Of a stretch of DNA of 64,000 bases, positions 10,460-22,928 are shown one piece after another. Positions within the stretch are counted from its first letter, which is position 1, and each line of letters begins with the position of its first letter. Location: positions 124,001 through 188,000 of the forward strand of contig JAJNNY010000009.1 in NCBI GenBank assembly GCA_022453515.1, in the 5' to 3' direction. The notes beneath the pieces were generated by a model. That model worked only from the letters and a program-made list of their open reading frames with translations, made no database searches and was not told the origin of the DNA. The position numbers and the translations under genes were made by a program. Source of the stretch: Astrocystis sublimbata. Its lineage: Eukaryota; Ascomycota; Sordariomycetes; Xylariales; Xylariaceae.

Positions 10460-12481
10460 CGTTGACGATCAAAATCGGGGAGGTCCTACGGGGCTGGATT
10501 CCTCCCTATTACGTATCCTCTTTACATGCTGGGCCCCCACTCGGGCACATTTGTTTCATGCTTCTAGGCAAACCTTGGGCCTCCAGGTAGTCGCATGTAC
10601 TGGGAGAAACAACCGGCCGAGTCCGAAGCTAAGAGGGCCTAGACTGGGCTGTACTATTGAAGTCATGAAGTGACGCCGAGTTAGGGCAATATGTTCTTTT
10701 GTCTTATCTTTTGTATATATATTATTCCATTCAAATCTCGAGATGTTGATGCAGCGGATCGCGACTTTCCCAACACCAAGCTGTCATTACCTCAAACGTA
10801 TTCGTTCATAATTCATCTCATATCTATCTCATAGAATTCGAGTGCCATATTCTTTTCCAAACACTCTTACGTAACAGTGAGCCACGAGCATGTAGATTGG
10901 GCAGCCACGTAGAGCGGTGTGCTGTCAGATGTGTAATATCCCTGACTTCTCTGCAATCTACCAAAACATACTTCAGGGAGAGTGTGCAGTGGAACATACG
11001 AAGGGCGGGTGTAGCTCGTTCTCGATGCAAGGTAGCACATATGGGCTCGAGAGGCGCGGGTTGTTTCCGATACGCTACCTTAGCTCCCAACTGATTCACA
11101 TCTATCTCACTTTATTTCCATAGATCTATAATTGGCTGGGAAGGAACTAGAGTGTAGGTACGAGTTACTTTGTAACTTTTGTCCTGGATGCGTGAAGTAT
11201 TACTGATATGTCATTTACCAGCATTGATCCCTTGCTTCAGACTCCAACAGATTCTCTACTCTGCAGTCCGCAGTTCTACTGCAGTAAGTTAGGGCCAACT
11301 ACGCTTACCCACTGGGCTAAGTAACTACAAGTAGATCCTCGGCGTCTTTGTTGGCAGTTACCTCGCCAAGGAGTTCCGCCTCACCGAGCTTACGATCGGC
11401 CTGTGATCAAGCCAATCATTTATGTCTCGAAGATAGCTCCTCGACAGCTTCACTCCCTGTCCTTGGACCAGGGAGACCGAGAATCAGGCCGGAATAACTC
11501 GAACATGAGAGTTCCCCGGTGTCTTCATCCGACAGAGTTGGCCCCCCGTCGCGGCCTGAGTAGCATGATATTTGCTCAACCCAGCGTCGCTGCCACGAGC
11601 CGATCCCGCCATAACCGTTGACGTCGCAAGCCGCGAAATCGACACAGCCCACACACAAGTTAATTTCAGGTGTGTGAGGCTCGGTTCTTTGCAGCCCCCC
11701 TGTTGGGAACTGAGCTTCCCTCGTCAGGTCAGCTTTTATCTAAGACAATGTCCGGTTGAAAAGATCATATATCGCCTACCAAGTATCAAAGTCGCTTCAA
11801 GTACAAGGAGACTTATAATATTACTAGGAAACAAATTCGTAGTCATGACGCAGCTAATGTTGTCTCTCTCAGTCCAGTGCCAAAGATTACAGGTTGCCCA
11901 GTCCCAGCTCCCACACTAGAGCACCGTAGTGATATCCTGTTGGTTTATTCTATTTTGTTAGCTGCAAGACGCTATGTCTACTCGCGCTGTTCTACATAGT
12001 GCCTCATTCTTGGCCTATGAGCTTTAATCCGAGTTTTCGATTCGTAGTCCAGCGCATTTGTCTAAATGCAACATTACGTAAATCTCCATCGGGGTTCCTG
12101 AATAATTACTGACTGATGTGTAGTCCTTGGAACATGACACATATTGCACTTTGGAAGAGATAACAGGTAGAAGTTTCTAACATAGTGAAGCCATAGCTTT
12201 CTCATCGACTCCTTGAAGAAGTCTCCAACTACTATTTATTGCTATGCCTAATTTACCTAGCAGTGTATCATATTCTACTGCTGGAATCTCGGGGAAGGAT
12301 TGTCATAACTGCAAAAGGAAAGGGTGTGTCTCATGACAAGCTAAAATTCAACTAGCTTACCCTATGGCTGTGTCCTTTGTCAAATTCTAAAGATTGTTGT
12401 CAAGTGTTTTTGCACCAGAGTGAAGGAATATAGCAGTAGCCAAGTATAATAGCAGGGGACAGGTGTCAATTCTATTGATTC

Positions 12482-12513
12482 CTGGGCTCTCCCATTCAGT
12501 GGGAGTCGCCCAG
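12482..12513. repeat. 12-bp hairpin with small internal loop
   Basis: CTGGGC (12482-12487) pairs with GCCCAG (12508-12513), and CTCCCA (12489-12494) with TGGGAG (12500-12505). There is a 1 x 2 internal loop and a 5-base terminal loop. No poly-T follows and no gene lies near, so a terminator role is not supported. Confidence 0.85.
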
Positions 12514-14354
12514 TCCTTATATACACAGATCTCGTAGCTCAAATAGCCCTCTACAAGGGAGCCCCTGGGTAATAGTGAGGCTCATGCTACCTTGGCACCT
12601 GACAATTTTTCCAAGCCGAACAATGGTAAAGGCTCATACGACTTCTAAAAACTTTGGAATATCAACTTAAAAGTCTACGACGCCTACTATTATTGATAAC
12701 TTGCTGCCACTAGCATTTATTTGGTAATAGTGAGTCCTTTGAGTCATTGCAGATTCAGTCACCGCAAAAGAGCATTGCGTAATTTTGCGACTTCAAGTCG
12801 AAACCGTATAGAGCTGTTATCGATGTCGATGTAAAGCCTAAAATTTGAAAGTGCTGTTGATAAGTCAGGAATAGGGGGGAAAGCGGACGAGGAACTGTAA
12901 GAACACCCCACGCACAAGTTTCTGGAATTGTCTGCTGGAATCTTTATGCAACAATAGAGTTCTTTTGTCAGCCTAAACATAGCCACTCACCAGGCTCGTC
13001 AATATCACTTGGCATCAATTAAGTCATTGCATACAACGAGGATTTCGACTAAGACACATGCTTTCGAGACGTTACGTGGGATGGGCAAGACTTCAACGTT
13101 CGTTGATAATTGTCGTACACGACTGTCAACAAACAGATACAGCAGAGCAGTCATGACTGATGGGCGAAGGTTTACGAAACTTCTTGGTGCCACTTTTGCT
13201 CAAGGACATCGTGAATAGTAAGTTGGTGTTGATTATTCCAAGTCCGGGCCCAAGGTATTTAATCACATTTTGCTCTCTATTTTTGAGTCTGGAGCGGTCA
13301 TTGCCAGATAATTTATTACCTTTTCCAAGATCAAAATGTCGCCATGTAATAAAGCATCCCTTGCGCACACGCCCGAATTGTTGGGCCCCTGATTGTGGCA
13401 ATTCAGCTTCACACAGAGCCAATACCAGTTTGCTGGGGAGTCCAGACCCTGTTCCGAGGCAATGTCTGTTTCAACTAATCCATCGGGCTGGCTCCTTGCA
13501 AATACCCTTGTCCACATTAACAAAGATGGACGGTTGAGCGTTGAGCTAGGTGGAAAGTAGTTGAAAAGTTGAAAAATCAACATCGCTCGATGGGCGTTTC
13601 ATATTTCTTCGGCTCGAAAGAAGTTTCGTCGACTGTACACTCTACGATTGTTGCATCCTGCTTCTAGCACTATACAAACCTGGTTGCTTCCTTACGAGTT
13701 ATTAACGGGAGGTTTTCCGAGTGCCTAACGTCAATGGCATTGATTCCTTGATTACACTTGTGTTTCGTCGGTATCAAACCTGCCTGTGACCTGCTGAGTG
13801 AGCACCGAATCCATCTGCGTCGAATTTATCACTTCAGCATATATCATTGAATCAATGTGGCATTCTCGAGATCTGTCACTCAAAGTCGAATGCTATTAAG
13901 TTGATTGGGATTATGGAATATAACTTTGGATGAGAAATGATAATTCCTTCCCATTTCGCTTCGTGAACGAGCAGCTATGTGTGACATGCAATTGATAATT
14001 AAGACACTGCAGACACGAGCAGCTACGAGGGCTCGCCGCAGTATTAGTGCGTCTCATTGAATATGGATGGATACCAGAGCACTAAGATGCGATTTTCCGT
14101 TTTTTGTTCTCGTAGCAGTGTACATAGGCTGGGGAGACCAGCACGTCAGTAGGCCCTCCTTGAGCATCTTGGCTCTCTGGATCTGAGAACCCGGAACTGA
14201 CTAATGATAATATGAATAGAAGATGCAATCTCAACTTGTGTATGGCAATGCTTCTCCTGCGGGCGACGTCAAAAATCTGCGTTTCGCTGTGGTGGATGTG
14301 GACGCCTCTTGCATGCACTCAATGGAGTGTCTAGCTGTTTTCTCGACCCTCGAC

Positions 14355-15208
14355 TCATCCCCAATTCACTCCGAACAGCCGAAATTTCTTATGGTCTGCT
14401 AGAGCTTTCTCGTCTGCATTCTCAAGGTAGATGCGCTGATGACCCTTTACATCCACGAATAGATACTTGTACTCGAACTCGCTGTGCCCAGCGCGCTTGA
14501 CAAGGTGTACATGGACTGCGCCGTTATTTAACGGCCCCTCGACCTGGGCAATGTCAGACGACTATAAAGGGGCATAAAAAGAGTCAAAAAGCAAGGAACA
14601 TACGTAGAATTGCATGACTAGATGGTCGTTTCCCCGAGCATCAGTGTTCAGCGTGGAACTACACAAGTTAGCCAACGATAGTCGGTTGCTATGGTGAGGC
14701 AGCCTTACGCAATTGGTCGTGCCCGTCGCCATTTGTTGGCGGTCTCGTCGCCGTGGGCGATTATCTTGTTCGCATCACCCAGCGCCGCCAAGCAGTCCTG
14801 ATCTTTCTTGATGCGGTCGACGGCACGGTTGAAGTAGGCAGTCTTGCTGTCTGGCGAGAAGACGTCTGTGTATATAAAGTAGCCCACACCACCCTGTAAA
14901 CGGACAGCCAAGCTTTAGCAGAGCTCCAGGAGAGGGATCACGAGCGTCGAGCATACTGTTAACACAAGGCCAACAACGACGAGTCCGAAGTTGAAGGACT
15001 GCTGAGTGGCGCGCGAGGCCTTTTCGGCGACGGAAAGCTCACTCCAGGGCACGAATCCAGTGTCGTTGAACGGCGTCACAGCTCGCCGTCGCGATGTAGG
15101 CTTACTCGCGCCTGGGCTGGGGTTTGTCGCATAGCTTCGATGGACGAGGAGTGGTCGCAATGGCACGACGAAGCTCGAAGCGGTGATCGGCCGGAGTGGA
15201 AACCTCAT
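14355..15208 (-). CDS. TIM21, mitochondrial inner-membrane translocase subunit
   Basis: Subunit of the TIM23 presequence translocase; its intermembrane-space domain docks on TOM and helps insert proteins into the inner membrane. Four exons: 15208-14957, 14893-14709, 14658-14604 and 14561-14355, giving 232 residues, close to yeast Tim21. The start at 15208 gives a presequence (MRFPLRPITASSFVVPLRP) rich in Arg and Ser without acids, as mitochondrial targeting needs; upstream in-frame ATGs were rejected because they would bury it. One membrane segment spans about residues 71-93, ending in the family motif GGVGYFIYTDVFSPDSKTAY. The conserved tail (FEYKYLFVDV, RIYLEN) is in the last exon. It diverges from glo3 across a 748-base shared promoter. 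Family assignment is firm; exon borders were inferred by eye but all close in frame. Confidence 0.93.
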
Positions 15209-15956
15209 GATGGCGGAAGAGGGTCCATCTGGACCGTCGTGTTGGTGTTTGCAAAGAAGCTGGCAGCTGGTACAGTAATGTCCTTGCGCTTCGTGAGTGA
15301 TAGACGTCGTGTCGTCGTGTGTCGTCGCTTCCCAGAGGTGGGATGAACCCTCGAAGATCGGATTGCCAGGGACCAGGGACCAGGGTATCATGCACAGCTA
15401 CCTAGATAAGGTACAGACAAATACCTAGACGGATACCTGAGTTGCTGGGTAGACGAGGTACGCGATAGGTATCTTAGGTACCTGATCTACGCCACTTGTT
15501 CCAAAGTGGGGAGGCTGCGACGGATAGTACTGTACCTACAGGGCAGAAGCATACCTACCCGCAGTACCCATTTAGGTGCCCACCTAGGTAGGTATCGACC
15601 TACGTAGGTCTAGTCCAGATAACCCCCACTATTCCGGGGATCTAGACTTTTTCTGGTTAGGTGCCTGGCTCGCCTGGCACTGCTATCGCCGGCGGGGGAC
15701 ATTCTTGGAAGTGGCTTCTCTGGCGTGGCCGCTGCGGCGTCTGCGGCCTCCACTCTGCCGCTACGGCTTCTGAAATGTGGCCCAACTCCTGACAGCGCTC
15801 CCGTAGCACTCATCCTTAGAACGAACCCCTTTACTTCTACAATCTCTCCTTACCAGACGCCTTCCGCTTAGCTGCTCTCAAACTGTCCAGGAAAGTCATC
15901 ACCTACCACCAGACTACAGAGCAAGGAGCAAGGTCTTTACGCAAGTTGTGGGCAAG
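15209..15956. promoter_or_regulatory. Shared promoter between tim21 and glo3
   Basis: The two genes diverge from this stretch. Between about 15400 and 15610 it is packed with TAGGTA/TACCTA words in both orientations, with the best palindromic copy CACCTAGGTAGGTA at 15581-15594. The glo3-proximal part is pyrimidine-rich, typical of fungal transcription start regions. No canonical TATA box was recognised. Confidence 0.6.
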
Positions 15957-17688
15957 ATGAGTCTGGCCACGAAACAGCAGTCGCAGAAGATATTCGAGAA
16001 ACTGAAGACGAAGCAACCCAACAAGGTGAGCGACGACTTTCGACTTTCCCTCGAGTGATGTACCGACATACTAACATCGGCGCGCCTCCAGACATGTTTT
16101 GATTGTGGCCAGAACAACCCGACCTGGACCTCGGTCCCCTTTGGCATCTACCTCTGTCTCGATTGCTCCTCCAACCATCGAAATCTCGGTGTGCACATCT
16201 CCTTCGTGCGCTCAACCAACCTCGATCGTATGTCTTGCCCGCTTGACCACCTTGTTCTCGACACACGCGCCTGTACTATGCGATGCTAACCAACATCAAG
16301 AGTGGCAATGGGACCAACTCCGCGTTATGAAAGTTGGTGGCAATGAGTCTGCGACCAAGTTCTTCCGCTCCAACGGCGGCAGCGCAGCACTTGCGAGCAA
16401 AGATCCCAAGACCAAGTACCAGTCCCCCGCAGCCACCAAGTACAAGGACGAGCTGAAGAAGAGGGCCGCTCGGGATGCCCTGGAGTACGTTCAATCCCCC
16501 TTACCGCGTCCACATGTGGCTGACATGAGCGCCGGACAGGTACCCCAACGAGGTCATTATCGCCGATGTCGCGGGTGACGGCCTCGGAGACACGTCGACA
16601 CCTTCCAGTGAACCGGCCGACGACTTCTTCTCATCATGGGATAAGCCGTCGATCAAGAAGCCCACACCCCCTCTATCGCGAACCGGCACCCCACCAGTTG
16701 TTGGCCGAACCCCCTCCCCATTCCTGAACCCTGGCGCCAACGGCAAGGACATTTCCCGGTCTAGCTCCCCCCTTGCGAAGACCGAGTCGGCGACCGAGAA
16801 CAAGCCCGCTGCCAGCAGGATCACCACGTCTGCCGCCCTCCGGAAGACTACTACCGGAGGCCCGCGCAAAGCCAACATTCTCGGCGCGAAGAAGACGACC
16901 TCGAAGCTTGGCGCAAAGAAAGTAGCCGATGTTATCGACTTCGATGAGGCTGAGAAGAGAGCAAAAGAGGAAGCCGAGCGCATCGAGAAGCTTGGCTACG
17001 ACCCCGAAGCGGAGGAAGCAGAAGCCAAGGCCGCGGCTGCTACGTCATCAAAAGCCGAAGCAACAAATGTCGCTGCGCCCACTCCTGCAAGCACAAGCAG
17101 CTACGGCTCGGGCCACACCCGTCAGAAGTCGGCTGCTGAGGTAGAACGCCTTGGCATGGGCTTTGGAAGGCTCGGTTTCGGCCAGGTCGGAGGCAGCAAG
17201 CCTGCCGGCGCTGCTGCGACAACCAAGAAGAATGCAGGTGGTTTCGGCTCAGTCGGCCCAGTGAAAGCCGCCCCCGAAGGTATGCCGCTTTTCCTTTTTC
17301 CGGGACCTCTACTTGTAAGGCTGAGCTAATTGTTTGATCACTCGTAGCGGACGAAGAGCGCTATGCGCGAAATAAGTTTGGGGGTCAGAAGGGTATCTCC
17401 TCGGACGAGTTCTTTGGAAAAGGAGCATTCGACCCCAACGCTCAATCAGAGGCCAAGCAACGGCTGCAGGGTTTCGAGGGTGCTACTTCTATCTCGTCTA
17501 ATGCATACTTTGGCCGGCCCGAGGATGAAGATCCCGCCGAAGACTACGGTGATCTCGAGACTGCCGCCAAGGACTTCGTCCGCAAATTTGGGCTTACGGC
17601 TGGCGACGATCTTGACAACCTATCGAGCGCACTGGGCGAAGGCGCTACCCGGCTTCAGGGTGCGATCCGAAACTACCTGAACAGCTAA
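15957..17688 (+). CDS. ARF GTPase-activating protein GLO3
   Basis: Stimulates GTP hydrolysis on Arf1 for COPI-coated vesicle traffic between Golgi and ER. Five exons: 15957-16025, 16092-16227, 16301-16484, 16540-17279 and 17348-17688; 489 residues, similar to yeast Glo3. The ArfGAP zinc finger is intact (C25, C28, C45, C48, spacing CX2CX16CX2C), with the catalytic arginine finger at R53 in NHRNLGVH. The C-terminal third carries the repeated ISS-x3-FG signature of the Glo3 regulatory motif ([22 protein letters not shown]), which separates Glo3 from Gcs1-type ArfGAPs. The middle is Ser/Pro/Ala-rich and probably disordered, with an acidic/basic charged stretch around residues 280-320. Borders were inferred from frame and consensus splice sites; the identification is strong. 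Confidence 0.95.
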
Positions 17689-18563
17689 ACTGCGTCGCCG
17701 CAGCGCTCTAGACAGACAATGAGGCACGTGTCAGGTATGTTGTACCGAAAAGCTTGAGGGCAGATGATTTGAGCATGATGACATGACAACGAATAAAGTC
17801 CGAAATGAGAGTTAGATGTGATGATTAGAATACGTGGGACGTAGCAGGCTCGTCGCAGCAATAGCACGAGCTCCGAGATGAAATCAACATTTGAGGATTG
17901 TGCCTTGATTACTGGGGAACCTGAAAAGGAGGGAGGAGGTTCTGTTTACATTTCAATAAAATCATCATGAGATTCAAGTCTTCACAGCAGTTGGCGAATC
18001 TAGAAGAATTAGACCGTCTCTCCTCTGGGTATCTGTCCAGTCCGCATAAGCTTCTCCCCAGCTTCTTTACGAAGTATTGGGACGAAGGTGAGGCTCTCTC
18101 TGTCTTGTAAACAGGTACAGTGGCACACTCGAAATTAATATTCGACCGTGGCATCGGAACCGGAGGGCCGGAAGGTATCGCTACGTGTATGCACTAACGA
18201 GAAGCATGACGGTGTGTGTACATAGACTCGGTGTAGACAGGCAATCATTCTAGTACAAACTTGGAATGGTTCGGTGCGTGCATATGACACCTGTGGGCCC
18301 TTTACCTAGTACCTCGGCATAGCGCTCGGGCAGGTCTTTTCCTAGACAGGTGATATGTATTGAACCATATCGCGACCTTCACCTGTCTTGCTGTTGACAA
18401 CGCGACAGCTCCCAAGCTCTCTACTTAGGTCATTCGTGGTGCCCCGATTTCTCACGGGGCTTCGATATGGCTCGATGACACTCGCACAAATCCGGCCCTT
18501 TTACAATTTCGACACTCACCAGCAAGGGCAAAGAATCGAAGGGCGCACCGTGCCGGGTTCGAA
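17689..18563. other. Intergenic, glo3 to pex12
   Basis: The glo3 3' end and the pex12 promoter and leader. Nothing coding or repetitive stands out. Confidence 0.6.
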
Positions 18564-19859
18564 ATGGAGTTTGTCACTGCCCTTCGGGGCAACTTCGACG
18601 ACCAGAAGCCGTCGCTGTTTGAGCTGCTCTCGGAACAACAGCTAAATTCCCTCTTGCCACCAACACTCCGTTATCTTCTCACAGTTGCTACCCAACGATA
18701 CCCGCGATACCTGCTCCGCGCTCTGAACTCCTTCGATGAGCTGTACGCGCTCGCCATGCTCCTCGTCGAGCGCCACTACCTACGCACACGTGGCGGCAGT
18801 TTCACCGAGCACTTCTACGGCCTGAAGCGAGAGAAGTCCTTGCAGGCCGAAATTCCCCGCGCCGTCGCGACTGCACCCTCCATCGTGCGCGAGACGCTGA
18901 AGCTGGGCGAGAAAGACATATGGAAGAACCTGGCCGTCATGGTCGCCGTGCCGTACCTCAAACGCAAGCTCGACGAGAGCCACGAGATCGAGGCGCCGCG
19001 GGCCCTCCTCGGCACCAGCTACACGCGCATGCCCCCGAACCCGACCATAAAACAAAGAATCATACACTATTACAAGTGGTTCATACGGAACATCTATCCA
19101 AGTGTCCATGCCGCCTACTACTTCAGCATTATTGCCTTCAACCTCGCCTACCTATTCGACAACTCCATGTTTCACAACCCGTTGCTCTGGCTTATCGGTA
19201 CGAGGATCCGTCGCATGAACGCGGCTGACTTCCAAGCCATCGAAGCACTCGGCAAGCCGAAAGCTGGCAACCCACCAGGTTCGACGAGCATCTTCAATCC
19301 CAGAACGATGGGGCCCAAGCTGCTGGGGAGCCTGTCTGTTCTCTTACCAACCAGCATATTTGCCCTCAAGTTCCTTGAATGGTGGTATGCCTCAGACTTC
19401 GCGAAACAACTCTCCCGGAAAGCTTCAGAAAGTCTCGAACTACCGCCCCCTATCGTGTCGGGCTTATCGGCATCGGGCGCGAACCTGCAGCCTAGACAAA
19501 GCAACGGCGACGAAAACACCCAAGGCAGTGACGACAGACACAATGTCGACAAGCCGCCACTGGCAGAGAACGCACCCATTGCTACGCCGTCGCTTCTTCC
19601 TATCCTCACCGTGCCACCACCAGAAGACTCCGAGTTGTGTCCTATTTGCGAAGACGAGATCACAACGGCTACAGCATGCCAGACGGGATTTGTCTACTGC
19701 TATGCATGTATACACAGATGGCTCGAGGGAATGCATCCTCGACAAGAAAGTTTCATGGCTGATAAAGTGGGACAATGGGAGAGCGGTCTTGGCCGTTGCG
19801 CAGTTACAGGACGACGCGTCCTGGGCGGGACTGAGGGACTAAGGCGAATTATGGTCTAG
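18564..19859 (+). CDS. Peroxin-12 (PEX12), peroxisomal RING ubiquitin-ligase subunit
   Basis: Integral peroxisomal membrane protein that, with Pex2 and Pex10, forms the ubiquitin-ligase channel recycling the import receptor Pex5. A single exon encodes 431 residues, the usual fungal length. The start [20 protein letters not shown] matches the family N-terminus. Pex2/Pex12-type membrane helices lie across about residues 20-290 (for example the [21 protein letters not shown] region). The C-terminal zinc domain has C359, C362, C372, C379, C382, H384 and C412. Pex12 RINGs are known to be incomplete and to bind fewer zinc ions than Pex2 or Pex10, and this one looks of that kind. A low-complexity acidic/Ser linker (about 300-350) precedes the RING. 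Being intronless is ordinary for this gene in fungi. Confidence 0.95.
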   Translation: MEFVTALRGNFDDQKPSLFELLSEQQLNSLLPPTLRYLLTVATQRYPRYLLRALNSFDELYALAMLLVERHYLRTRGGSFTEHFYGLKREKSLQAEIPRAVATAPSIVRETLKLGEKDIWKNLAVMVAVPYLKRKLDESHEIEAPRALLGTSYTRMPPNPTIKQRIIHYYKWFIRNIYPSVHAAYYFSIIAFNLAYLFDNSMFHNPLLWLIGTRIRRMNAADFQAIEALGKPKAGNPPGSTSIFNPRTMGPKLLGSLSVLLPTSIFALKFLEWWYASDFAKQLSRKASESLELPPPIVSGLSASGANLQPRQSNGDENTQGSDDRHNVDKPPLAENAPIATPSLLPILTVPPPEDSELCPICEDEITTATACQTGFVYCYACIHRWLEGMHPRQESFMADKVGQWESGLGRCAVTGRRVLGGTEGLRRIMV

Positions 19860-21082
19860 AAGCTCTGAAGACTAGCTCGCCGAGGTGTGAGAACTGTCTG
19901 ATAACAACCGGCTCCATATTCGTGGCAACAACATCGATCACCTGACACAAGATCAGCTGAGGCCATCGTTCATCACTGTCATTCAACTCAGGCTGATCAA
20001 TCCCACATTCAGGTAGCACACCCAACGCGAGGCTACGAGGTCGATCACGACTGCAATTGATTCCCGACCAGCCTAGAGGGGCGATAGTCTATCACTATAG
20101 GATAGGCAATGCGGGTTAGATGACCCTGCGCCAGAAATAGTCCCGAGTGAACGGTCGAGAACCATCGTAGAACGAACACCAAACTCCTGCGCGATATCTT
20201 GGGAAATGTCGCCAATTGGCTCGAACTGTTCGGAACCAGCCGAACACTTCAGGCACAACCTATTCGATCCCATCTCGAACGCATGGGCTCGATAGGGAGG
20301 TTTATCTTGTCATCTTATCACCTAGGAGCTCCCCATCTGGACTGTGTTCTTCAATCTAGGCCTATGCGTTCGTCGGCAGCAAGGCGGAGTCATGTTGCAT
20401 CAACCACTTACCTACCCTTGAGAAGTAGGGACCAGAATCTTTCGCTTGTTATTTTTGAATCAGGTCCGAGGGTCAGACCCATTACTTGGCTACTGCATGG
20501 GGGGGGCATTGGTTCTTCCGGGACCCAGTCGAAAAACGACAGCTACTTTATCCATATTAGCCACTGCGCCCAGCTCGCCCTTTTAAGAATCCGTTATGGG
20601 TTGCCACTGCTGCTCTTGCATCTCGCAAGCTCATGATCAATCATGATCACCACTTACCAGCCTGCAAAGACTGGCCTGGACGACAACTTGGGCAGGAATG
20701 GCAAGGGTCAAGGCTGGCCCATGGACCAGGGTCTAGACTGGGTCAGAGCTCACCTGTCGTGCAATGACTGGAAGTCCAGCGGTGGCGGTCATGCTGTTGT
20801 CCCTCCGCAAACCCATTTGCATCATCAGGATAGATGACTGGGAGCATTCGACAGGAACAAGCGCTCATCTATAAAGACGAGATGTCTCTCACGATACGGC
20901 CACAATTAGGATAGGCAGACCACACAGCTTTAATCAATAGAACAATCAACATACACCAAGCAAAACATACACATCATCCTCGCTCTGATCCCTATATCTT
21001 GCATCAATTCAAGCTGTATATTAGCAATAGACTCATCAGCTAGCCTAACTCCTCAGCTCACTTGACCATCAATCACATCACA
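19860..21082. other. Intergenic, pex12 to DUF4360 gene
   Basis: No coding signal. Open frames here, such as 20199-20636, have no family features. A near-palindromic direct repeat TCATGATCA occurs at 20631 and 20641. The AC/CA-rich leader just before 21083 is typical of a transcribed 5' UTR of a secreted-protein gene. Confidence 0.55.
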
Positions 21083-21972
21083 ATGCATCTACCGGTCTTC
21101 TCAACCCTTTCTTTCCTTGTCCCCTTCACCCTCACATCCCTCGCCAACGCGGCCACAATACCACTCTCAGGCCGCGTAGCCGCCGCGCCCGTGAATCTCC
21201 CCAAAATCACCTCGCTGTCGTACAGCGGGAGCGGATGTCCGTCGTCGTCGCCGGGCGTCGAGCGCACGGGGGGCGGCTTTGAAGACATCGGCTTCCGCCT
21301 GAACGGGTTCAAGGCCTCTCTCCCGGGCATCGAAGACTCCACGACGAACTGCCAAGTGCACCTGCAGGCGTCGGGGTGTGCGGCGGGGTGGCAGGTGGGC
21401 ATCCAGAGCGCGACCGTCAAGGGCCATGTCACCCTCGACCCGGGTGCCGGGGTCAATTGGTTCCTGACCAGTTACTGGAGCGAGAATGCTGCTTCCACAG
21501 TGAGTTGATTGAATCTCTCCGCCCTCTTCCCGCTCCCCTCCCAAGACCCTATACCCACCAGATCTGGGTATATCATGCTTTTTCCTTTTTTTGCCTTTTG
21601 TTTCTACCTCAATCCGCCGCATGCATCGACGGAAACAAGAACTTTTCATTTATTCAATGTCCATACCCGGCTATGTAGACTTGTATAGAGTGAAACAATC
21701 CAAAACAATGACTGACATATCCGCAGAACACCATCCAAGGCAGCATCTCCAACACGGGCTCGTCGCGTCTCGACGAGGACGTCACCCGGTCAGCCGACGC
21801 AGGCGCCGTCGCTTGGTCGCCGTGCGCCAAGGGCGATGGGTTCTTGGGGATCCTCAACGTCAACTTCCGCGTCGCGCTAGTCTCGTCATCGTCGAGCCAG
21901 CGTGCCTTCTTCGGCAAGGCCGCGAATACCCCCGCGGCGGAGAGTTGGAAATACGTCTGGCGACAGTGCTAG
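21083..21972 (+). CDS. Secreted DUF4360 protein
   Basis: Two exons (21083-21499 and 21727-21972) encode 220 residues. The start gives a clear signal peptide (MHLPVFSTLSFLVPFTLTSL) with cleavage predicted after ANA at about residue 23. The rest matches DUF4360, a family of small secreted fungal and actinobacterial proteins of unknown function: SYSGSGCPS near the N-terminus, DIGFRLNGFKASLPG, two Cys in the middle (NCQVHLQASGC) and a YVWRQC end. There is no GPI signal or membrane helix, so it is probably released to the medium or wall. The 227-base intron is long for this locus and its downstream half is AT-rich. Function should not be guessed from the domain. Confidence 0.85.
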
Positions 21973-22928
21973 ATTAGAGGATTGGGAATTTAAATTGCTT
22001 GCTCGGTGAAAACATTGGTAGAGAAATGGTGTGTTTGGTGAGAGCTGGGGGAACAACACAAAAGATTTGCTGTCAGTTGCGTGCGCGCGTGCGAGCGTCG
22101 GATACCCTCCCCTTTAAAAGTTGTTCTTGGTTTTTGTGAGATAAGGTACTGTTGCTATTTAGCCTTGTGCGAATATATTGTTTTAACTACTTTTATATTT
22201 AAATTCTTCGTCGAGATTGCGAGAGGACCTTGAAATCAATACATATCATCTAACCATTGCTTAGTCGATATCAATGATCGAGGTCAACAAAATGCCTGCT
22301 TTTAGAGGAAATTTCGAATTGACCTATTAGGGCATTACTGGAAGTTGCTGCTTTGAGCATTCGTGATACGGGGCAAGTTTCGGCTTGGCAGTGTGTTGGG
22401 CGGTTACCGCAAGTTATCCGGAATTGATTAGACACGTATTATTGGGGTTGCTTGCTACCCGGGGAGGTAGGCAAGGTACTAGTATGTTGCTTTGCCAACA
22501 GCCATCCATCACTTAATGTCGAGATCGATAGAACAGAATACTGCCATTGACGAACTTAAATGTGCACTAGCGCTTGAAAATCCTAATTAATTAGACACTG
22601 AAGCGTCCTCCGTGTGGATGAATTTATGGTGTTGAGAATCCAGTCTGCAAACATCAGTCTCACAGGAGGTTGCGATAGACGATTTTCTTCCGACACACAC
22701 CATTCGCCAACGCTGGGGGGTAAGAAATATCCTGCTGCAATAATCTCCGTGAATGAAAATGGAAGTCAAGGCACCAGGCGTGATTGTGAAGTTGATTTTG
22801 GGTGCAAGGGTCAGGGTCAACTCAGCATGCTAATGTACAAATGGCGGCTAGGAACGCCATGGCTCGCCCCGTGTAACTGATTTCAGAGGGTCATTGGTCT
22901 TTCAATAACAGATCAGCTTGGGGCGTTC
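21973..22928. other. Convergent intergenic, DUF4360 to phosphoesterase
   Basis: 3' flanks of two converging genes. AT-rich around 22130-22260. Nothing coding seen. Confidence 0.55.

Larger units (their letters stand above)
1..14354. other. Gene-free stretch, about 14 kb
   Basis: No reading frame here has a recognisable domain, a plausible exon chain or a conserved motif. The longest open frames (for example 6221-6649 and 13160-13537) have no family signature and end without sensible splice sites. Stops are dense in all frames. Base composition looks lower in GC than the genes to the right. What it does hold is a set of microsatellites and, between about 2.1 and 12.6 kb, many perfect inverted repeats, listed separately. 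No transposase, reverse transcriptase or long terminal repeat was recognised by eye, but decayed copies could be missed. No tRNA was found. Confidence 0.6.

Noticed and set aside
13160..13537. 125-codon open frame
   Set aside because: Overlapped by equally long frames on the other strand and without any family signature.
15209..15391. Longer TIM21 start about 61 codons upstream
   Set aside because: It would place acidic and His-rich sequence before the mitochondrial presequence; the start at 15208 gives a normal targeting signal.
20199..20636. 145-codon open frame between pex12 and the DUF4360 gene
   Set aside because: No family features and poor coding character.
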